From positions 434,001 through 498,000 of the forward strand of contig NZ_JBHRSK010000004.1 of the NCBI RefSeq assembly GCF_042643245.1: a DNA stretch of 64,000 bases. The letters are read 5' to 3'. Made by a program: the position numbers and the translations under genes. Position 1 is the stretch's first letter. Every line of letters begins with the position of its first letter. Below, piece after piece: positions 17,201 to 25,529 of this stretch. The notes under the pieces are model-generated. The model saw nothing but the letters and a program-made list of their open reading frames with translations. It did not search any database and was not told where the DNA came from. This stretch comes from Acidimangrovimonas pyrenivorans (GTDB lineage: Bacteria; Pseudomonadota; Alphaproteobacteria; Rhodobacterales; Rhodobacteraceae).

Positions 17201-17893
17201 ATGACTTTCGACCGTTCCATCAAGATCGCCCCGTCGATCCTGTCCGCCGATTTCGCCAATTTCGGCGCCGAGATCCGGGCGATCGAGGCGCAGGGCGCCG
17301 ACTGGGTCCATGTCGACGTGATGGACGGCCATTTCGTGCCCAACCTCACCTTCGGCCCGCCGGCGGTGAAGGCGTTCCGGCCGCACGTCAAGACCTTCAT
17401 GGACGTGCATCTGATGATCTCGCCGGTGGATCAATATATCGAGGCCTATGCCGAGGCCGGCGCCGACATGATCACCGCCCATGTCGAGGCCGGGCCGCAT
17501 ATCCACCGCACCCTGCAGGCGATCAGGGCGCAGGGCGTCAAGGCCGGCGTCGTGCTCAACCCCGGCACCCCGGCCGAGGCGGTGGCCGATGTACTCGACC
17601 TCTGCGACATGGTGCTGATCATGACCGTCAACCCGGGCTTCGGCGGCCAGAAATTCATCCATTCGGGTGTCGAGAAGACCCGCAAGATCCGGGCGATGAT
17701 CGGCGACCGGCCGATTCACATCCAGATCGACGGTGGCGTGACGCCCGAGACGGCGCCGCTGGTGGTCGCGGCCGGGGCCGATGTCCTGGTTGCCGGCTCG
17801 GCCGTGTTCAAGGGCGGTTCCGTCGACAATCCGGGGGGTTACGGCGAGAACATCCGGGCGATCCGCGAGGCGGCCGAGACCGCGCGCGGCTGA
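17201..17893 (+). CDS. rpe: Ribulose-phosphate 3-epimerase
   Basis: A 230-residue TIM-barrel enzyme interconverting ribulose-5-phosphate and xylulose-5-phosphate, supplying phosphoribulokinase. Family motifs are present: ILSADFANF, HVDVMDGHFVPN with metal-binding H and D, DVHLMI, TVNPGFGGQKFI and the phosphate-binding GGSVDNPGG end. It lies in the cbb operon after cbbM (CbbE in some nomenclatures). GAGGCAAGGCCC precedes the ATG. Confidence 0.97.
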   Translation: MTFDRSIKIAPSILSADFANFGAEIRAIEAQGADWVHVDVMDGHFVPNLTFGPPAVKAFRPHVKTFMDVHLMISPVDQYIEAYAEAGADMITAHVEAGPHIHRTLQAIRAQGVKAGVVLNPGTPAEAVADVLDLCDMVLIMTVNPGFGGQKFIHSGVEKTRKIRAMIGDRPIHIQIDGGVTPETAPLVVAAGADVLVAGSAVFKGGSVDNPGGYGENIRAIREAAETARG

Positions 17894-17948
17894 TCGCCAC
17901 GCGCGCTCACATTCGCTTTACCTTGCGGGCCCCGCCCCGCTCCCACAT

Positions 17949-17964
17949 ATTCACGGGAGCGAAT
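17949..17964. promoter_or_regulatory. Candidate sulfide-repressor operator (ATTC-N8-GAAT)
   Basis: A perfect ATTC-N8-GAAT dyad overlaps the -10 (CATATT, 17946-17951) of a sigma70-like promoter with -35 TTGCGG at 17923-17928 and a 17-base spacer. As I recall, ATTC-N8-GAAT is the site of SqrR, an ArsR-family persulfide-sensing repressor of Rhodobacter. Its place upstream of an exported metallo-hydrolase fits repression lifted by sulfide. No ArsR gene lies in the window. Confidence 0.6.
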
Positions 17965-17985
17965 TTCTAGGGAGGACTGGCCGCG

Positions 17986-18918
17986 ATGGCTACGCGACGC
18001 AATTTTCTGACCGGTGGTGCGGCTTTCATGGCGGCGGGCCTGGCGACGGGGTTGTCGCCCCTCGCCCGCGCCTGGGCCGGGGCCGCGCTCGACCTTGGCG
18101 GCGGCGCCAGCGTCCAGACGCTGCATGACGGCAATCTGGTGCTGCCCGGCAGCTTCGTCTACGGCGACTCGCCGGAAGAACAGGCCAAGGCGATCATCGC
18201 CCGCTACGGCCTCAATCCGAACCAGCTCGAGCCCGACTGCAACGTCACGCTCTACCGCGACGGCACCAACACGGTGATCTTCGACGTCGGTTCGGGCCCC
18301 GACTTCATGTCGACCGCCGGCAAGCTGCCCGAGGCGCTCGACCAGCTCGGCCTCGCCGCCGAGGACGTGACCCATGTCATCTTCACCCACGGCCACCCCG
18401 ATCACCTCTGGGGCCTGCTCGACGATTTCGACGAGCCGTTCTTCGCCAATGCCCAGCACATGATGGGCCAGGCCGAGTTCGACTACTGGACCGACGAGAA
18501 CACGCTCAGCACCATCGGCCAGGCGCGCCAGACCTTCGCCGCGGGCGCCAAGCGGCGGCTGGACATGATCGCCGACCGGATGAGCTTCTTCCGCGACGGC
18601 GAGGAGATCGTGCCGGGCGTCGCCGCCCGCGCCACCTTCGGCCACACGCCGGGCCACATGTCCTACGAGATCCGCAAGGGCAGCGAGAGCGTCATGGTGC
18701 TGGGCGACTGCATCGCCAACCATCACCTCGCCTTCGAGCAGCCGGGCTGGCATTCCGGCTCGGACCAGGACGGCGATCTCGGCGCCAAGACCCGTGTCGC
18801 GCTGCTCGACCAGCTGGCGCAGGAGCAGATGCGCTTCATCGGCTTCCACCTGCCGCATCCGGGCTTCGGCCGGGCCGAGCGCAAGGACGGCGCCTACCGC
18901 TTCGTGGCGGAGGCCTGA
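17986..18918 (+). CDS. Tat-exported MBL-fold metallo-hydrolase (SoxH-like)
   Basis: A 310-residue metallo-beta-lactamase-fold protein with a twin-arginine signal (TRRNFL at residues 3-8, hydrophobic run to about 30), so it folds in the cytoplasm and acts in the periplasm. The zinc motif is H135-G-H137-P-D139-H140, with further ligands in FGHTPGHMS and LGDCIANHH. The substrate is unknown; periplasmic MBL proteins of this kind occur near sulfur genes (SoxH), and a sulfide-type operator precedes it. It interrupts the cbb genes between rpe and cbbZ. AGGGAGGA lies 9 bases before the ATG. Confidence 0.85.
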   Translation: MATRRNFLTGGAAFMAAGLATGLSPLARAWAGAALDLGGGASVQTLHDGNLVLPGSFVYGDSPEEQAKAIIARYGLNPNQLEPDCNVTLYRDGTNTVIFDVGSGPDFMSTAGKLPEALDQLGLAAEDVTHVIFTHGHPDHLWGLLDDFDEPFFANAQHMMGQAEFDYWTDENTLSTIGQARQTFAAGAKRRLDMIADRMSFFRDGEEIVPGVAARATFGHTPGHMSYEIRKGSESVMVLGDCIANHHLAFEQPGWHSGSDQDGDLGAKTRVALLDQLAQEQMRFIGFHLPHPGFGRAERKDGAYRFVAEA

Positions 18919-18935
18919 ACAGAGGAGACAGAGAC

Positions 18936-19490
18936 ATGGCGGTCAGCCCCCCGGTCTGCGATTTCGGCTGGAAAGCCCCGGATTTCACCCTGCCGGCGAC
19001 GGACGGGCGCAGCCTGAGCTTTGCCGACATCGCCGGGCCGAAGGGCACGCTGGTCATGTTCATCTGCAACCATTGCCCCTACGTGAAGGCGGTGATCGAC
19101 CGGATCATCCGCGACGCCAAGGACCTGCAGGCGCTCGGCATCGGCGTCGTCGCGATCTCGTCGAACGACGCCGTCGCCTATCCGCAGGACGGTTTTGCCG
19201 CCATGGCGGCCGAGGCCGAGCGCCATGGCTTCCCCTTCCCCTATCTCTATGACGAGAGCCAGGAGGTCGCCCGCGCCTATGACGCGGTCTGCACCCCCGA
19301 TTTCTTCGGCTTCGACGCGACGGGCGGGCTGCAATATCGCGGCCGGCTCGACGCCTCGGGCCGCAACCCGGCGCCCGCGGGGGCGCGGCGGGATCTCTAC
19401 GAAGCCATGAAGCAAGTCGCGGAAACCGGGCATGGCCCGGCCGAGCAGGTTGCCTCGATGGGCTGCTCGATCAAATGGAAGGCCGCATGA
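18936..19490 (+). CDS. Thioredoxin-family protein with CNHCPY motif
   Basis: A 184-residue thioredoxin/AhpC-fold protein without an obvious signal peptide. The redox motif C44-N-H-C47-P-Y replaces the usual CGPC, which defines a widespread group of uncharacterised peroxiredoxin-like proteins. It could handle thiol or persulfide redox chemistry linked to the preceding metallo-hydrolase (17-base gap) or to the sulfide genes downstream; that link is inference. Its stop overlaps the cbbZ start (ATGA), so the inserted pair is locked into the cbb operon. Confidence 0.85.
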   Translation: MAVSPPVCDFGWKAPDFTLPATDGRSLSFADIAGPKGTLVMFICNHCPYVKAVIDRIIRDAKDLQALGIGVVAISSNDAVAYPQDGFAAMAAEAERHGFPFPYLYDESQEVARAYDAVCTPDFFGFDATGGLQYRGRLDASGRNPAPAGARRDLYEAMKQVAETGHGPAEQVASMGCSIKWKAA

Positions 19491-20137
19491 CCCCAGTTAT
19501 CTTCGATCTCGACGGGACGCTGATCGACAGCGCCCCGGACATCCATGCGACCGCCAACGCGGTGCTGGCGCAGGAGGGGCTGGCGCCGCTGACCCTGACC
19601 CAGATCCGCAGCTTCATCGGCAACGGCGTCGTCGTGTTGATGCAGAAGGTGATGGCGGCGCAGGGCCTGCCCGCAGAGGGCGCACAATACGAGCGCATGC
19701 TGGCCGAGTTCGTCGAGCGTTACGAGGCGGCGGTCAACCTGACCACGCTCTATCCCAATGTCGCCGAGAGCCTGGCCGCCCTGCGTGCCGAGGGCCGGGC
19801 GATCGGGCTCTGCACCAACAAGCCGGTGGCGCCGACGCGGTCGGTGCTGGCGCATTTCGGCCTGCTCGACAGTTTCGCCGCCATCGTCGGCGGCGACAGC
19901 CTGCCCCAGCGCAAGCCGGATCCGGCGCCGCTACGCCATGTCCTGGCCGCGCTGGGCGGCGGCCCGGCGGTCTATGTCGGCGACAGCGAGGTCGATGCCG
20001 CCACCGCCCAGGCGGCCGCCCTGCCCTTCGCCCTGTTCACCGAGGGCTACCGCAAGACCCCGGTGGACGATCTTCCCCACAACGAGAGCTTCGACGATTT
20101 CGCGGCCCTGCCGGGGATCGTCGCCCGCCTGTCCTGA
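19487..20137 (+). CDS. cbbZ: Phosphoglycolate phosphatase
   Basis: A 216-residue HAD-family phosphatase removing phosphate from 2-phosphoglycolate, the product of RuBisCO oxygenase activity. The nucleophile motif FDLDGTLID holds D7 and D9; motif II is LCTNKP and motif IV GDSEVD. The start at 19487 overlaps the preceding stop (ATGA), which favours it over an in-frame ATG 12 bases upstream. It is part of the cbb cluster and is followed by cbbY. Confidence 0.93.
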   Translation: MTPVIFDLDGTLIDSAPDIHATANAVLAQEGLAPLTLTQIRSFIGNGVVVLMQKVMAAQGLPAEGAQYERMLAEFVERYEAAVNLTTLYPNVAESLAALRAEGRAIGLCTNKPVAPTRSVLAHFGLLDSFAAIVGGDSLPQRKPDPAPLRHVLAALGGGPAVYVGDSEVDAATAQAAALPFALFTEGYRKTPVDDLPHNESFDDFAALPGIVARLS

Positions 20138-20159
20138 GCCCGCCCTGCAAAGGAATGCC

Positions 20160-20855
20160 ATGACCCCATCCGCCCTGATCTTCGATGTAGACGGCACCCT
20201 GGCCGAAACCGAGGAAGCCCATCGCGCCGCCTTCAACCGCACCTTCGACGAGGCGGGCCTGAACTGGCATTGGGATCGGGACACATACCGCCGCCTGCTC
20301 AAGGTCACCGGCGGCAAGGAGCGGATGCGGGCCTATGCCCAGGACAGTGGCACCGCCCTGCCCGACGCCCAGATCGTGACGCTGCACGCGATGAAGACCG
20401 CCGCCTATGGCGACCTGCTGGCCGAGGGTGCGCTGGCGCTGCGGCCCGGCGTCGCGGCGCTGATCGACAGCGCGCACGAGGCCGGGCTGAAGATCGCCGT
20501 CGCCACCACCACCAGCCCGGAGAATGTCGAGGCGCTGACCCGGGCCTGCTGGGGCAAGCCGGCCGGCATGGTCTTCGACGCCATCGCCGCCGGCGACATG
20601 GTGCCGGCCAAGAAGCCGGCGCCCGACATCTATCACCTCGCCCTGTCGCAGCTCGACCTGCCGGCGGATCGGGCCATCGCCTTCGAAGACAGTGCCAACG
20701 GCTTGAAATCGGCCAGGAAAGCCGGGTTGCGCGTGGTTGTCACACCGGGTATCTACACCGCGCACGAGGATCATGCCGCCGCCGACTGGCTGCTGCCTTC
20801 GCTTGCTCCAATCCACGTTCCGGACACGCTGCGCGAGCTCTTGCCGGCAGGATAG
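20160..20855 (+). CDS. cbbY: CbbY-type HAD phosphatase
   Basis: A 231-residue HAD hydrolase matching CbbY, a phosphatase that removes xylulose-1,5-bisphosphate, a misfire product that inhibits RuBisCO. The catalytic motif IFDVDGTLAETEE carries D9 and D11; VATTTSPENVE and AFEDSANGLKSA supply motifs II and IV. The ATG at 20160 follows AAAGGA. It is the last cbb gene, 22 bases after cbbZ and 72 bases before the persulfide dioxygenase gene, which has its own promoter. Confidence 0.93.
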   Translation: MTPSALIFDVDGTLAETEEAHRAAFNRTFDEAGLNWHWDRDTYRRLLKVTGGKERMRAYAQDSGTALPDAQIVTLHAMKTAAYGDLLAEGALALRPGVAALIDSAHEAGLKIAVATTTSPENVEALTRACWGKPAGMVFDAIAAGDMVPAKKPAPDIYHLALSQLDLPADRAIAFEDSANGLKSARKAGLRVVVTPGIYTAHEDHAAADWLLPSLAPIHVPDTLRELLPAG

Positions 20856-20864
20856 AAATTACAC

Positions 20865-20901
20865 ATTCAATACTTGCAATATGTATTTCGCTCCGTATAT
20901 C
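20865..20901 (+). promoter_or_regulatory. Promoter with candidate sulfide-repressor operator before the persulfide dioxygenase gene
   Basis: A sigma70-like promoter has -35 TTGCAA at 20874-20879 and -10 TATATC at 20896-20901 with 16 bases between. An ATTC-N8-CAAT dyad (20865-20880), one mismatch from ATTC-N8-GAAT, overlaps the -35. This mirrors the site at 17949 and fits sulfide-responsive repression. Confidence 0.6.
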
Positions 20902-20927
20902 GTGAACGGATCAACACGGAGCCAGTC

Positions 20928-21791
20928 ATGCAAGCCGACGTTTCTGCTTTCTTCGATGAAGCCACCAACACCGTCTCGTATGTGGTCAAGGACCCGACGA
21001 GCGACGCCTGCGCGATCGTCGATTCCGTGCTCGATTTCGACTATGCCTCGGGCCGGACCGATACCCGCTCGGCCGATGCGGTGATCGCCCATGTCAAGGA
21101 CAAGGGCCTCAAGGTCGAGTGGATCCTCGAAACCCATGTCCATGCCGACCACCTCTCGGCCGCGCCCTATATCCAGCAGCGCGTCGGCGGCAAGATCGGC
21201 ATCGGCGAGAATATCCGCGTCGTCCAGGATACCTTCGGCAAGGTGTTCAACGAGGGCACCGAGTTCCAGCGCGACGGCAGCCAGTTCGACAAGCTGTTCC
21301 AGGAAGGCGACAGCTTCACCGTCGGCGCGATGGAGGGCCATGTGTTGCACACGCCGGGCCATACCCCGGCCTGCCTGACCTATGTCATCGCCGATTCCGC
21401 CTTCGTCGGCGACACCCTGTTCATGCCCGATTTCGGCACCGCCCGCTGCGACTTCCCGGGCGGCTCGGCCGAGACGCTCTATGCCTCGATCCAGAAGATC
21501 CTCGCCCTGCCGGACGAGACCCGGATCTTCGTCGGCCACGATTACAAGGCGCCGGGCCGCGAGGAATACGCCTGGGAAACCACCGTCGGCGAACAGAAGG
21601 CGAAGAACGTCCATGTCGGCGCGGGCCGCGACCGCGACACCTTCGTCAAGATGCGGACCGAGCGCGACGCCAAGCTGGCCATGCCCAAGCTGATCATCCC
21701 GTCGCTGCAGGTCAACATGCGCGCCGGGCAGATGCCGCCGGCCGACGAGGAAGGCAAGACCTATCTCAAGGTGCCGGTCAACGGGCTTTGA
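20928..21791 (+). CDS. blh: Persulfide dioxygenase-like MBL-fold protein (Blh/ETHE1 group)
   Basis: A 287-residue MBL-fold protein of the Blh/ETHE1 group, which oxidises glutathione persulfide to sulfite in sulfide detoxification. The metal motif is H70-V-H72-A-D74-H75, followed by HTPGHTPACLTY and FVGDTLFMPDFGTARCDFPGG, all typical of the family; these enzymes use mononuclear iron. The ATG at 20928 follows CACGGAG; the frame is open 18 codons further up without a good site. It forms an operon with the SQR fusion 65 bases downstream. Confidence 0.9.
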   Translation: MQADVSAFFDEATNTVSYVVKDPTSDACAIVDSVLDFDYASGRTDTRSADAVIAHVKDKGLKVEWILETHVHADHLSAAPYIQQRVGGKIGIGENIRVVQDTFGKVFNEGTEFQRDGSQFDKLFQEGDSFTVGAMEGHVLHTPGHTPACLTYVIADSAFVGDTLFMPDFGTARCDFPGGSAETLYASIQKILALPDETRIFVGHDYKAPGREEYAWETTVGEQKAKNVHVGAGRDRDTFVKMRTERDAKLAMPKLIIPSLQVNMRAGQMPPADEEGKTYLKVPVNGL

Positions 21792-21797
21792 CATTCA

Positions 21798-21821
21798 GGC
21801 CCGGCTTGGGAGGGCCGGGCC
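21798..21821 (+). terminator. Hairpin between persulfide dioxygenase and SQR genes
   Basis: An 8-bp stem GGCCCGGC (21798-21805) / GCCGGGCC (21814-21821) with an 8-base loop and no U-tract. It probably modulates rather than ends transcription between the two genes. Confidence 0.5.
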
Positions 21822-21856
21822 GCAACTTCGGGGCATCGCCCCGCCGGGGAGGATAC

Positions 21857-23542
21857 ATGGAAATCAAGCAGATCGCACCTGGCTTTGCGGCCTCGCCGCA
21901 GATCCGGCCCGAGGATGTCGGCCGGATCGCCGAGGCTGGCTACCAGACCATCATCTGCAACCGCCCGGACGGCGAGGCCGACGACCAGCCGCGCTCGGCC
22001 GAGATCGCGGCGGCGGCCCGCAGCGCCGGGCTCAACTTCCGCTACCTGCCGATCAAGCCCGGCCAGATCACCGACGAGACGCTGCACGCTTTCGACGAGG
22101 CGCTGGTCTCGTGCAAGGGGCCGATCCTGGGCTATTGCCGCACCGGCAACCGCTCGGCCTCGCTCTGGGCGCTCGGCCGCTCGAAGATGCTGTCGCCGGC
22201 CGCCGTGCTGGCCGCCACCAGCCAGGCGGGCTATGACCTTGCCGGGCTGCGGCCGCGGATGGAGGAACGTTTCGGCGGCGCCATCTCGAGCAGCGTGCCG
22301 CGCAAATACGACGTGCTGATCATCGGCGCCGGCTCGGGCGGGATCTCGGTCGCCGCCTCGCTGCTCAAGCGCCGCGGCACGCTCGACATCGCCATCGTCG
22401 AGCCGCGCGACATCCACTACTACCAGCCCGGCTTCACCCTGGTCGGCGCCGGCGTGTTCCAGCCCGAGGTGACGCAGCGCAACATGGAAGAGGTGATCCC
22501 CGAGGGCGTCACCTGGCTGCGCGGCGCGGTGGCCGAGTTCAACCCGGAGCGCGACGAGGTCATCCTCGAGGACGGTGCGCGCTGCAGCTACACCACGCTG
22601 ATCGTCAGCCCCGGGCTCAAGCTCGACTGGGAGGCGGTCCAGGGCCTGCCCGAAACCATCGGCAAGAACGGCGTGACCTCGAATTACCGCTACGACCTGG
22701 CGTCTTACACCTGGAAACTGGTGCAGGAGATGAAGCGCGGCAAGGCACTGTTCAGCCAGCCGCCGATGCCGATCAAATGCGCCGGCGCGCCGCAGAAGGT
22801 GATGTATCTCTCGGCCGACCACTGGCGCCGGAACGGGGTGCTGGACGACATCGAGATCGATTTCTCGCTCGCCGGCAACGTGCTGTTCGGGGTGCAGGAC
22901 TATGTTCCCGCGCTGATGGACTATGTCGAACGCTACGGCATCGCGCTCAACTTCTCGCACAACCTGGTCAAGGTCGACGGCAACGACAAGGTGGCCACCT
23001 TCCGCGTCACCGAGGGCGAGCAGACGCGGCTGGTCGAGAAGGAATTCGACATGCTCCATGTCTGCCCGCCGCAGACCGGGCTCGATTTCATCCGCGCCAG
23101 TTCGCTGGCCGACGCCGCCGGCTGGGTCGAGGTCGATCCCGCGACGCTGCAGCATGTCCGCCACGGCAACGTCTTCGGGCTGGGCGACGCCTGCTCGACC
23201 CCGAACGCCAAGACCGCCGCCGCGGTGCGCAAGCAGGCGCCGGTGGTGGCGATGAACGTGCTCTCGGTGCTCGATGGCCAGACGCCGGCGGCGGTCTACG
23301 ACGGCTATGGCTCCTGCCCGCTGACGGTCGAGAAGGGCCGCATCGTGCTGGCCGAGTTCCTCTATGGCGGCAAGGTCGCCCCCAGCCTGCCGACCTGGAT
23401 GCTCGACGGCAAGAAGGCCACCCGCGCCGCCTGGCTGATGAAGGAACGCCTGCTGCCGCCGCTCTATTGGCAAGGCATGTTCCGCGGCCGCGAATACCTC
23501 GCCAAGCCGCGGATGACCTTCCAGAAGATCGGCGGCGAATGA
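21857..23542 (+). CDS. DUF442 sulfurtransferase-like / type II sulfide:quinone oxidoreductase fusion
   Basis: A 561-residue fusion. Residues 1-135 form a DUF442 (TIGR01244) domain with the rhodanese/PTP-like loop C94-RTGN-R99. From about 150 comes a flavoprotein with the FAD-binding IIGAGSGGIS, resembling mitochondrial-type sulfide:quinone oxidoreductase, including the catalytic-type cysteines C308 (IKCAGAPQK) and C446 (GDACSTPN), plus C403 (HVCPPQTG). The likely role is sulfide oxidation to a persulfide at the membrane, passing electrons to quinone, with DUF442 moving the sulfane sulfur. GGGGAGG precedes the ATG. It lies in an operon with the persulfide dioxygenase. Confidence 0.9.
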   Translation: MEIKQIAPGFAASPQIRPEDVGRIAEAGYQTIICNRPDGEADDQPRSAEIAAAARSAGLNFRYLPIKPGQITDETLHAFDEALVSCKGPILGYCRTGNRSASLWALGRSKMLSPAAVLAATSQAGYDLAGLRPRMEERFGGAISSSVPRKYDVLIIGAGSGGISVAASLLKRRGTLDIAIVEPRDIHYYQPGFTLVGAGVFQPEVTQRNMEEVIPEGVTWLRGAVAEFNPERDEVILEDGARCSYTTLIVSPGLKLDWEAVQGLPETIGKNGVTSNYRYDLASYTWKLVQEMKRGKALFSQPPMPIKCAGAPQKVMYLSADHWRRNGVLDDIEIDFSLAGNVLFGVQDYVPALMDYVERYGIALNFSHNLVKVDGNDKVATFRVTEGEQTRLVEKEFDMLHVCPPQTGLDFIRASSLADAAGWVEVDPATLQHVRHGNVFGLGDACSTPNAKTAAAVRKQAPVVAMNVLSVLDGQTPAAVYDGYGSCPLTVEKGRIVLAEFLYGGKVAPSLPTWMLDGKKATRAAWLMKERLLPPLYWQGMFRGREYLAKPRMTFQKIGGE

Positions 23543-23615
23543 TTCCCATCGATCGGGTCGCCTCCCTGACCCGGTCCAACAACCTCCCTGACGGTCGCCC
23601 TGCGACCGCCAACTC

Positions 23616-23663
23616 GGGAGAGCGGCCGACGCCCCCGGCCACGCCGCTCTCCCCTTTTCTTTT
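23616..23663 (+). terminator. Rho-independent terminator after the SQR fusion
   Basis: An 11-bp stem GGGAGAGCGGC (23616-23626) / GCCGCTCTCCC (23643-23653) is followed by CTTTTCTTTTC. It is a textbook intrinsic terminator for the sulfide operon, only 13 bases before the SulP start, so SulP expression may depend on read-through. Confidence 0.9.
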
Positions 23664-23675
23664 CGAAGGCCCGCG

Positions 23676-25436
23676 ATGCTGAAACGCTATTTCCCGATCC
23701 TCGACTGGGCGCCGCAATACACGCGTGAGACGCTGACCAACGACCTGATCGCCGCGGTGATCGTGACGATCATGCTGATCCCGCAATCGCTGGCCTACGC
23801 GTTGCTGGCCGGCCTGCCGGCCGAGGTCGGGCTCTACGCCTCGATCGCGCCCTTGGTGATCTATGCGCTGTTCGGCACCAGCCGGGCGCTGGCGGTCGGG
23901 CCCGTCGCCGTCGCCTCGCTGATGACCGCCGCCGCGGTCGGGGAACTGGCGCAAACCGGCACGCCGGAATATCTCGGCGCCGCCATCGCGCTCGCCTTCC
24001 TGTCGGGGCTCATGCTGACCGCGATGGGCCTGGCGCGGCTCGGCTTCCTCGCCTCCTTCCTCAGCCACCCGGTGATTTCGGGCTTCATCACCGCCTCGGG
24101 CATCATCATCGCCGGCTCGCAGATCCCGCATATCCTCGGCATCCGCGCCGGCGGCCATAACCTGGTCGAACTGGTGCATTCGATCTGGGCCAATCTCGGC
24201 AGCCTCAACATCCTCACCCTGCTGATCGGCGTGCCGACCACCGCCTTCCTGTTCTGGACCCGGAACAGGATGAAGGGCTGGCTGAAAGCGCGCGGCATGA
24301 CCGACAGGATGGCCGGCACCGTCGCCCGCACCGGCCCGGTGATGGCGGTGGCGGCGACGACGCTGATCGCCTTCGCCTTCGGGCTCGAGAACCACGGCGT
24401 GCGGATTGTCGGCGACGTGCCCAAGGGCCTGCCGGTGCCCAGCCTGCCGCCCCTCGACCTCGAACTCTGGGCCAGGATCGCGATCCCGGCGCTGCTGATC
24501 GGCATCGTCGGCTATGTCGAGACGATCTCGGTCGCCCAGACCCTGGCCGCCAAGCGGCGCCAGCGTATCGACCCGGACCAGGAACTGATCGCCCTCGGGA
24601 CCTCGAATATCGGCGCGGCGCTGTCGGGCGGTTTCCCGGTCACCGGCGGCTTCTCGCGTTCGGTGGTCAATTTCGACGCCGGGGCCGAGACGCCGGCGGC
24701 CGGCGCCTTCACCGCCATCGGCATGGCGCTGGCGACGCTGCTCTTGACCCCGGCGCTCTACTACCTGCCCAAGGCGACGCTGGCGGCGACGATCATCGTC
24801 GCCGTGCTCAGCCTGGTCGATCTCGGCGCGCTCAAGCGGACCTACGGCTACAACCGCGCCGATTTCGCCGCCATGCTGGCGACGATTCTGGTGACGCTGG
24901 GCTTCGGCGTCGAGCTCGGCATCATCGCCGGTGTCGCCCTGTCGCTGGCGCTGCATCTCTACCGCACCTCGCGGCCCCATGTCGCCGTCGTCGGCCAGGT
25001 GCCCGGCACCGAGCATTTCCGCAATGTCGCGCGCCACGCCGTGGTGACGGCGCCCGACGTGCTGTCGATCCGGGTCGACGAGAGCCTCTATTTCCCCAAC
25101 GCCCGCTTCCTCGAGGACCTGATCTACGACGCCATCGCCGAGAACAAGGAGCTGAAACACGTCGTGCTGATGTTCCCGGCGGTCAACGATGTCGACAGCT
25201 CGGCGCTGGAGAGTCTCGAGGCGATCAACGCGCTGTTGCGCGATGCCGGCGTGCAGCTGCACCTGACCGAGGTCAAGGGGCCGGTGATGGACCGTCTGAA
25301 GAAGACCCATTTCCTGCACGAGCTGACCGGCGAGGTGTTCCTGACCCAGTACGACGCGCTGCGCAAACTGGCGCCGGAACTGACGGCGAAGGCGCTGGCC
25401 GCCTGCCGCCGCGAGACCCTGCGCAGCGCCGGTTGA
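23676..25436 (+). CDS. SulP-family inorganic anion transporter
   Basis: A 586-residue SulP/SLC26 permease with about 12-14 membrane segments from residue 20 to 430 and a cytoplasmic STAS domain from roughly 455 to 560 (VLSIRVDESLYFPNARFLEDL and VNDVDSSALESLEAINALL). Family members move sulfate, bicarbonate or other anions. Next to a sulfide oxidation operon sulfate or sulfite export is plausible, but bicarbonate uptake for the cbb genes is also possible; the sequence alone does not decide. It follows a strong terminator. Confidence 0.92.
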   Translation: MLKRYFPILDWAPQYTRETLTNDLIAAVIVTIMLIPQSLAYALLAGLPAEVGLYASIAPLVIYALFGTSRALAVGPVAVASLMTAAAVGELAQTGTPEYLGAAIALAFLSGLMLTAMGLARLGFLASFLSHPVISGFITASGIIIAGSQIPHILGIRAGGHNLVELVHSIWANLGSLNILTLLIGVPTTAFLFWTRNRMKGWLKARGMTDRMAGTVARTGPVMAVAATTLIAFAFGLENHGVRIVGDVPKGLPVPSLPPLDLELWARIAIPALLIGIVGYVETISVAQTLAAKRRQRIDPDQELIALGTSNIGAALSGGFPVTGGFSRSVVNFDAGAETPAAGAFTAIGMALATLLLTPALYYLPKATLAATIIVAVLSLVDLGALKRTYGYNRADFAAMLATILVTLGFGVELGIIAGVALSLALHLYRTSRPHVAVVGQVPGTEHFRNVARHAVVTAPDVLSIRVDESLYFPNARFLEDLIYDAIAENKELKHVVLMFPAVNDVDSSALESLEAINALLRDAGVQLHLTEVKGPVMDRLKKTHFLHELTGEVFLTQYDALRKLAPELTAKALAACRRETLRSAG

Positions 25437-25442
25437 CAGGCG

Positions 25443-25515
25443 GAGGGGGCTGTCTGCCCCCTCTTCGCGCCAGGGCGCGAATTCACCCCCGAGGATATTT
25501 CTGTGCAGAAAGAAG
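25443..25515 (+). repeat. Dispersed GGGATATTT-type element, copy 2
   Basis: After a hairpin GAGGGGGC / GCCCCCTC come an AT-poor spacer, CCCCCGAGGATATTTCTGTGCAGAAAGAAGG. It matches the elements at 2251, 33787 and 43104 in order: hairpin, C-run, GGATATTT, GCAGAAAG. It lies downstream of the SulP gene. Confidence 0.75.
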
Positions 25516-25529
25516 GCGGCAGGGAGCGC

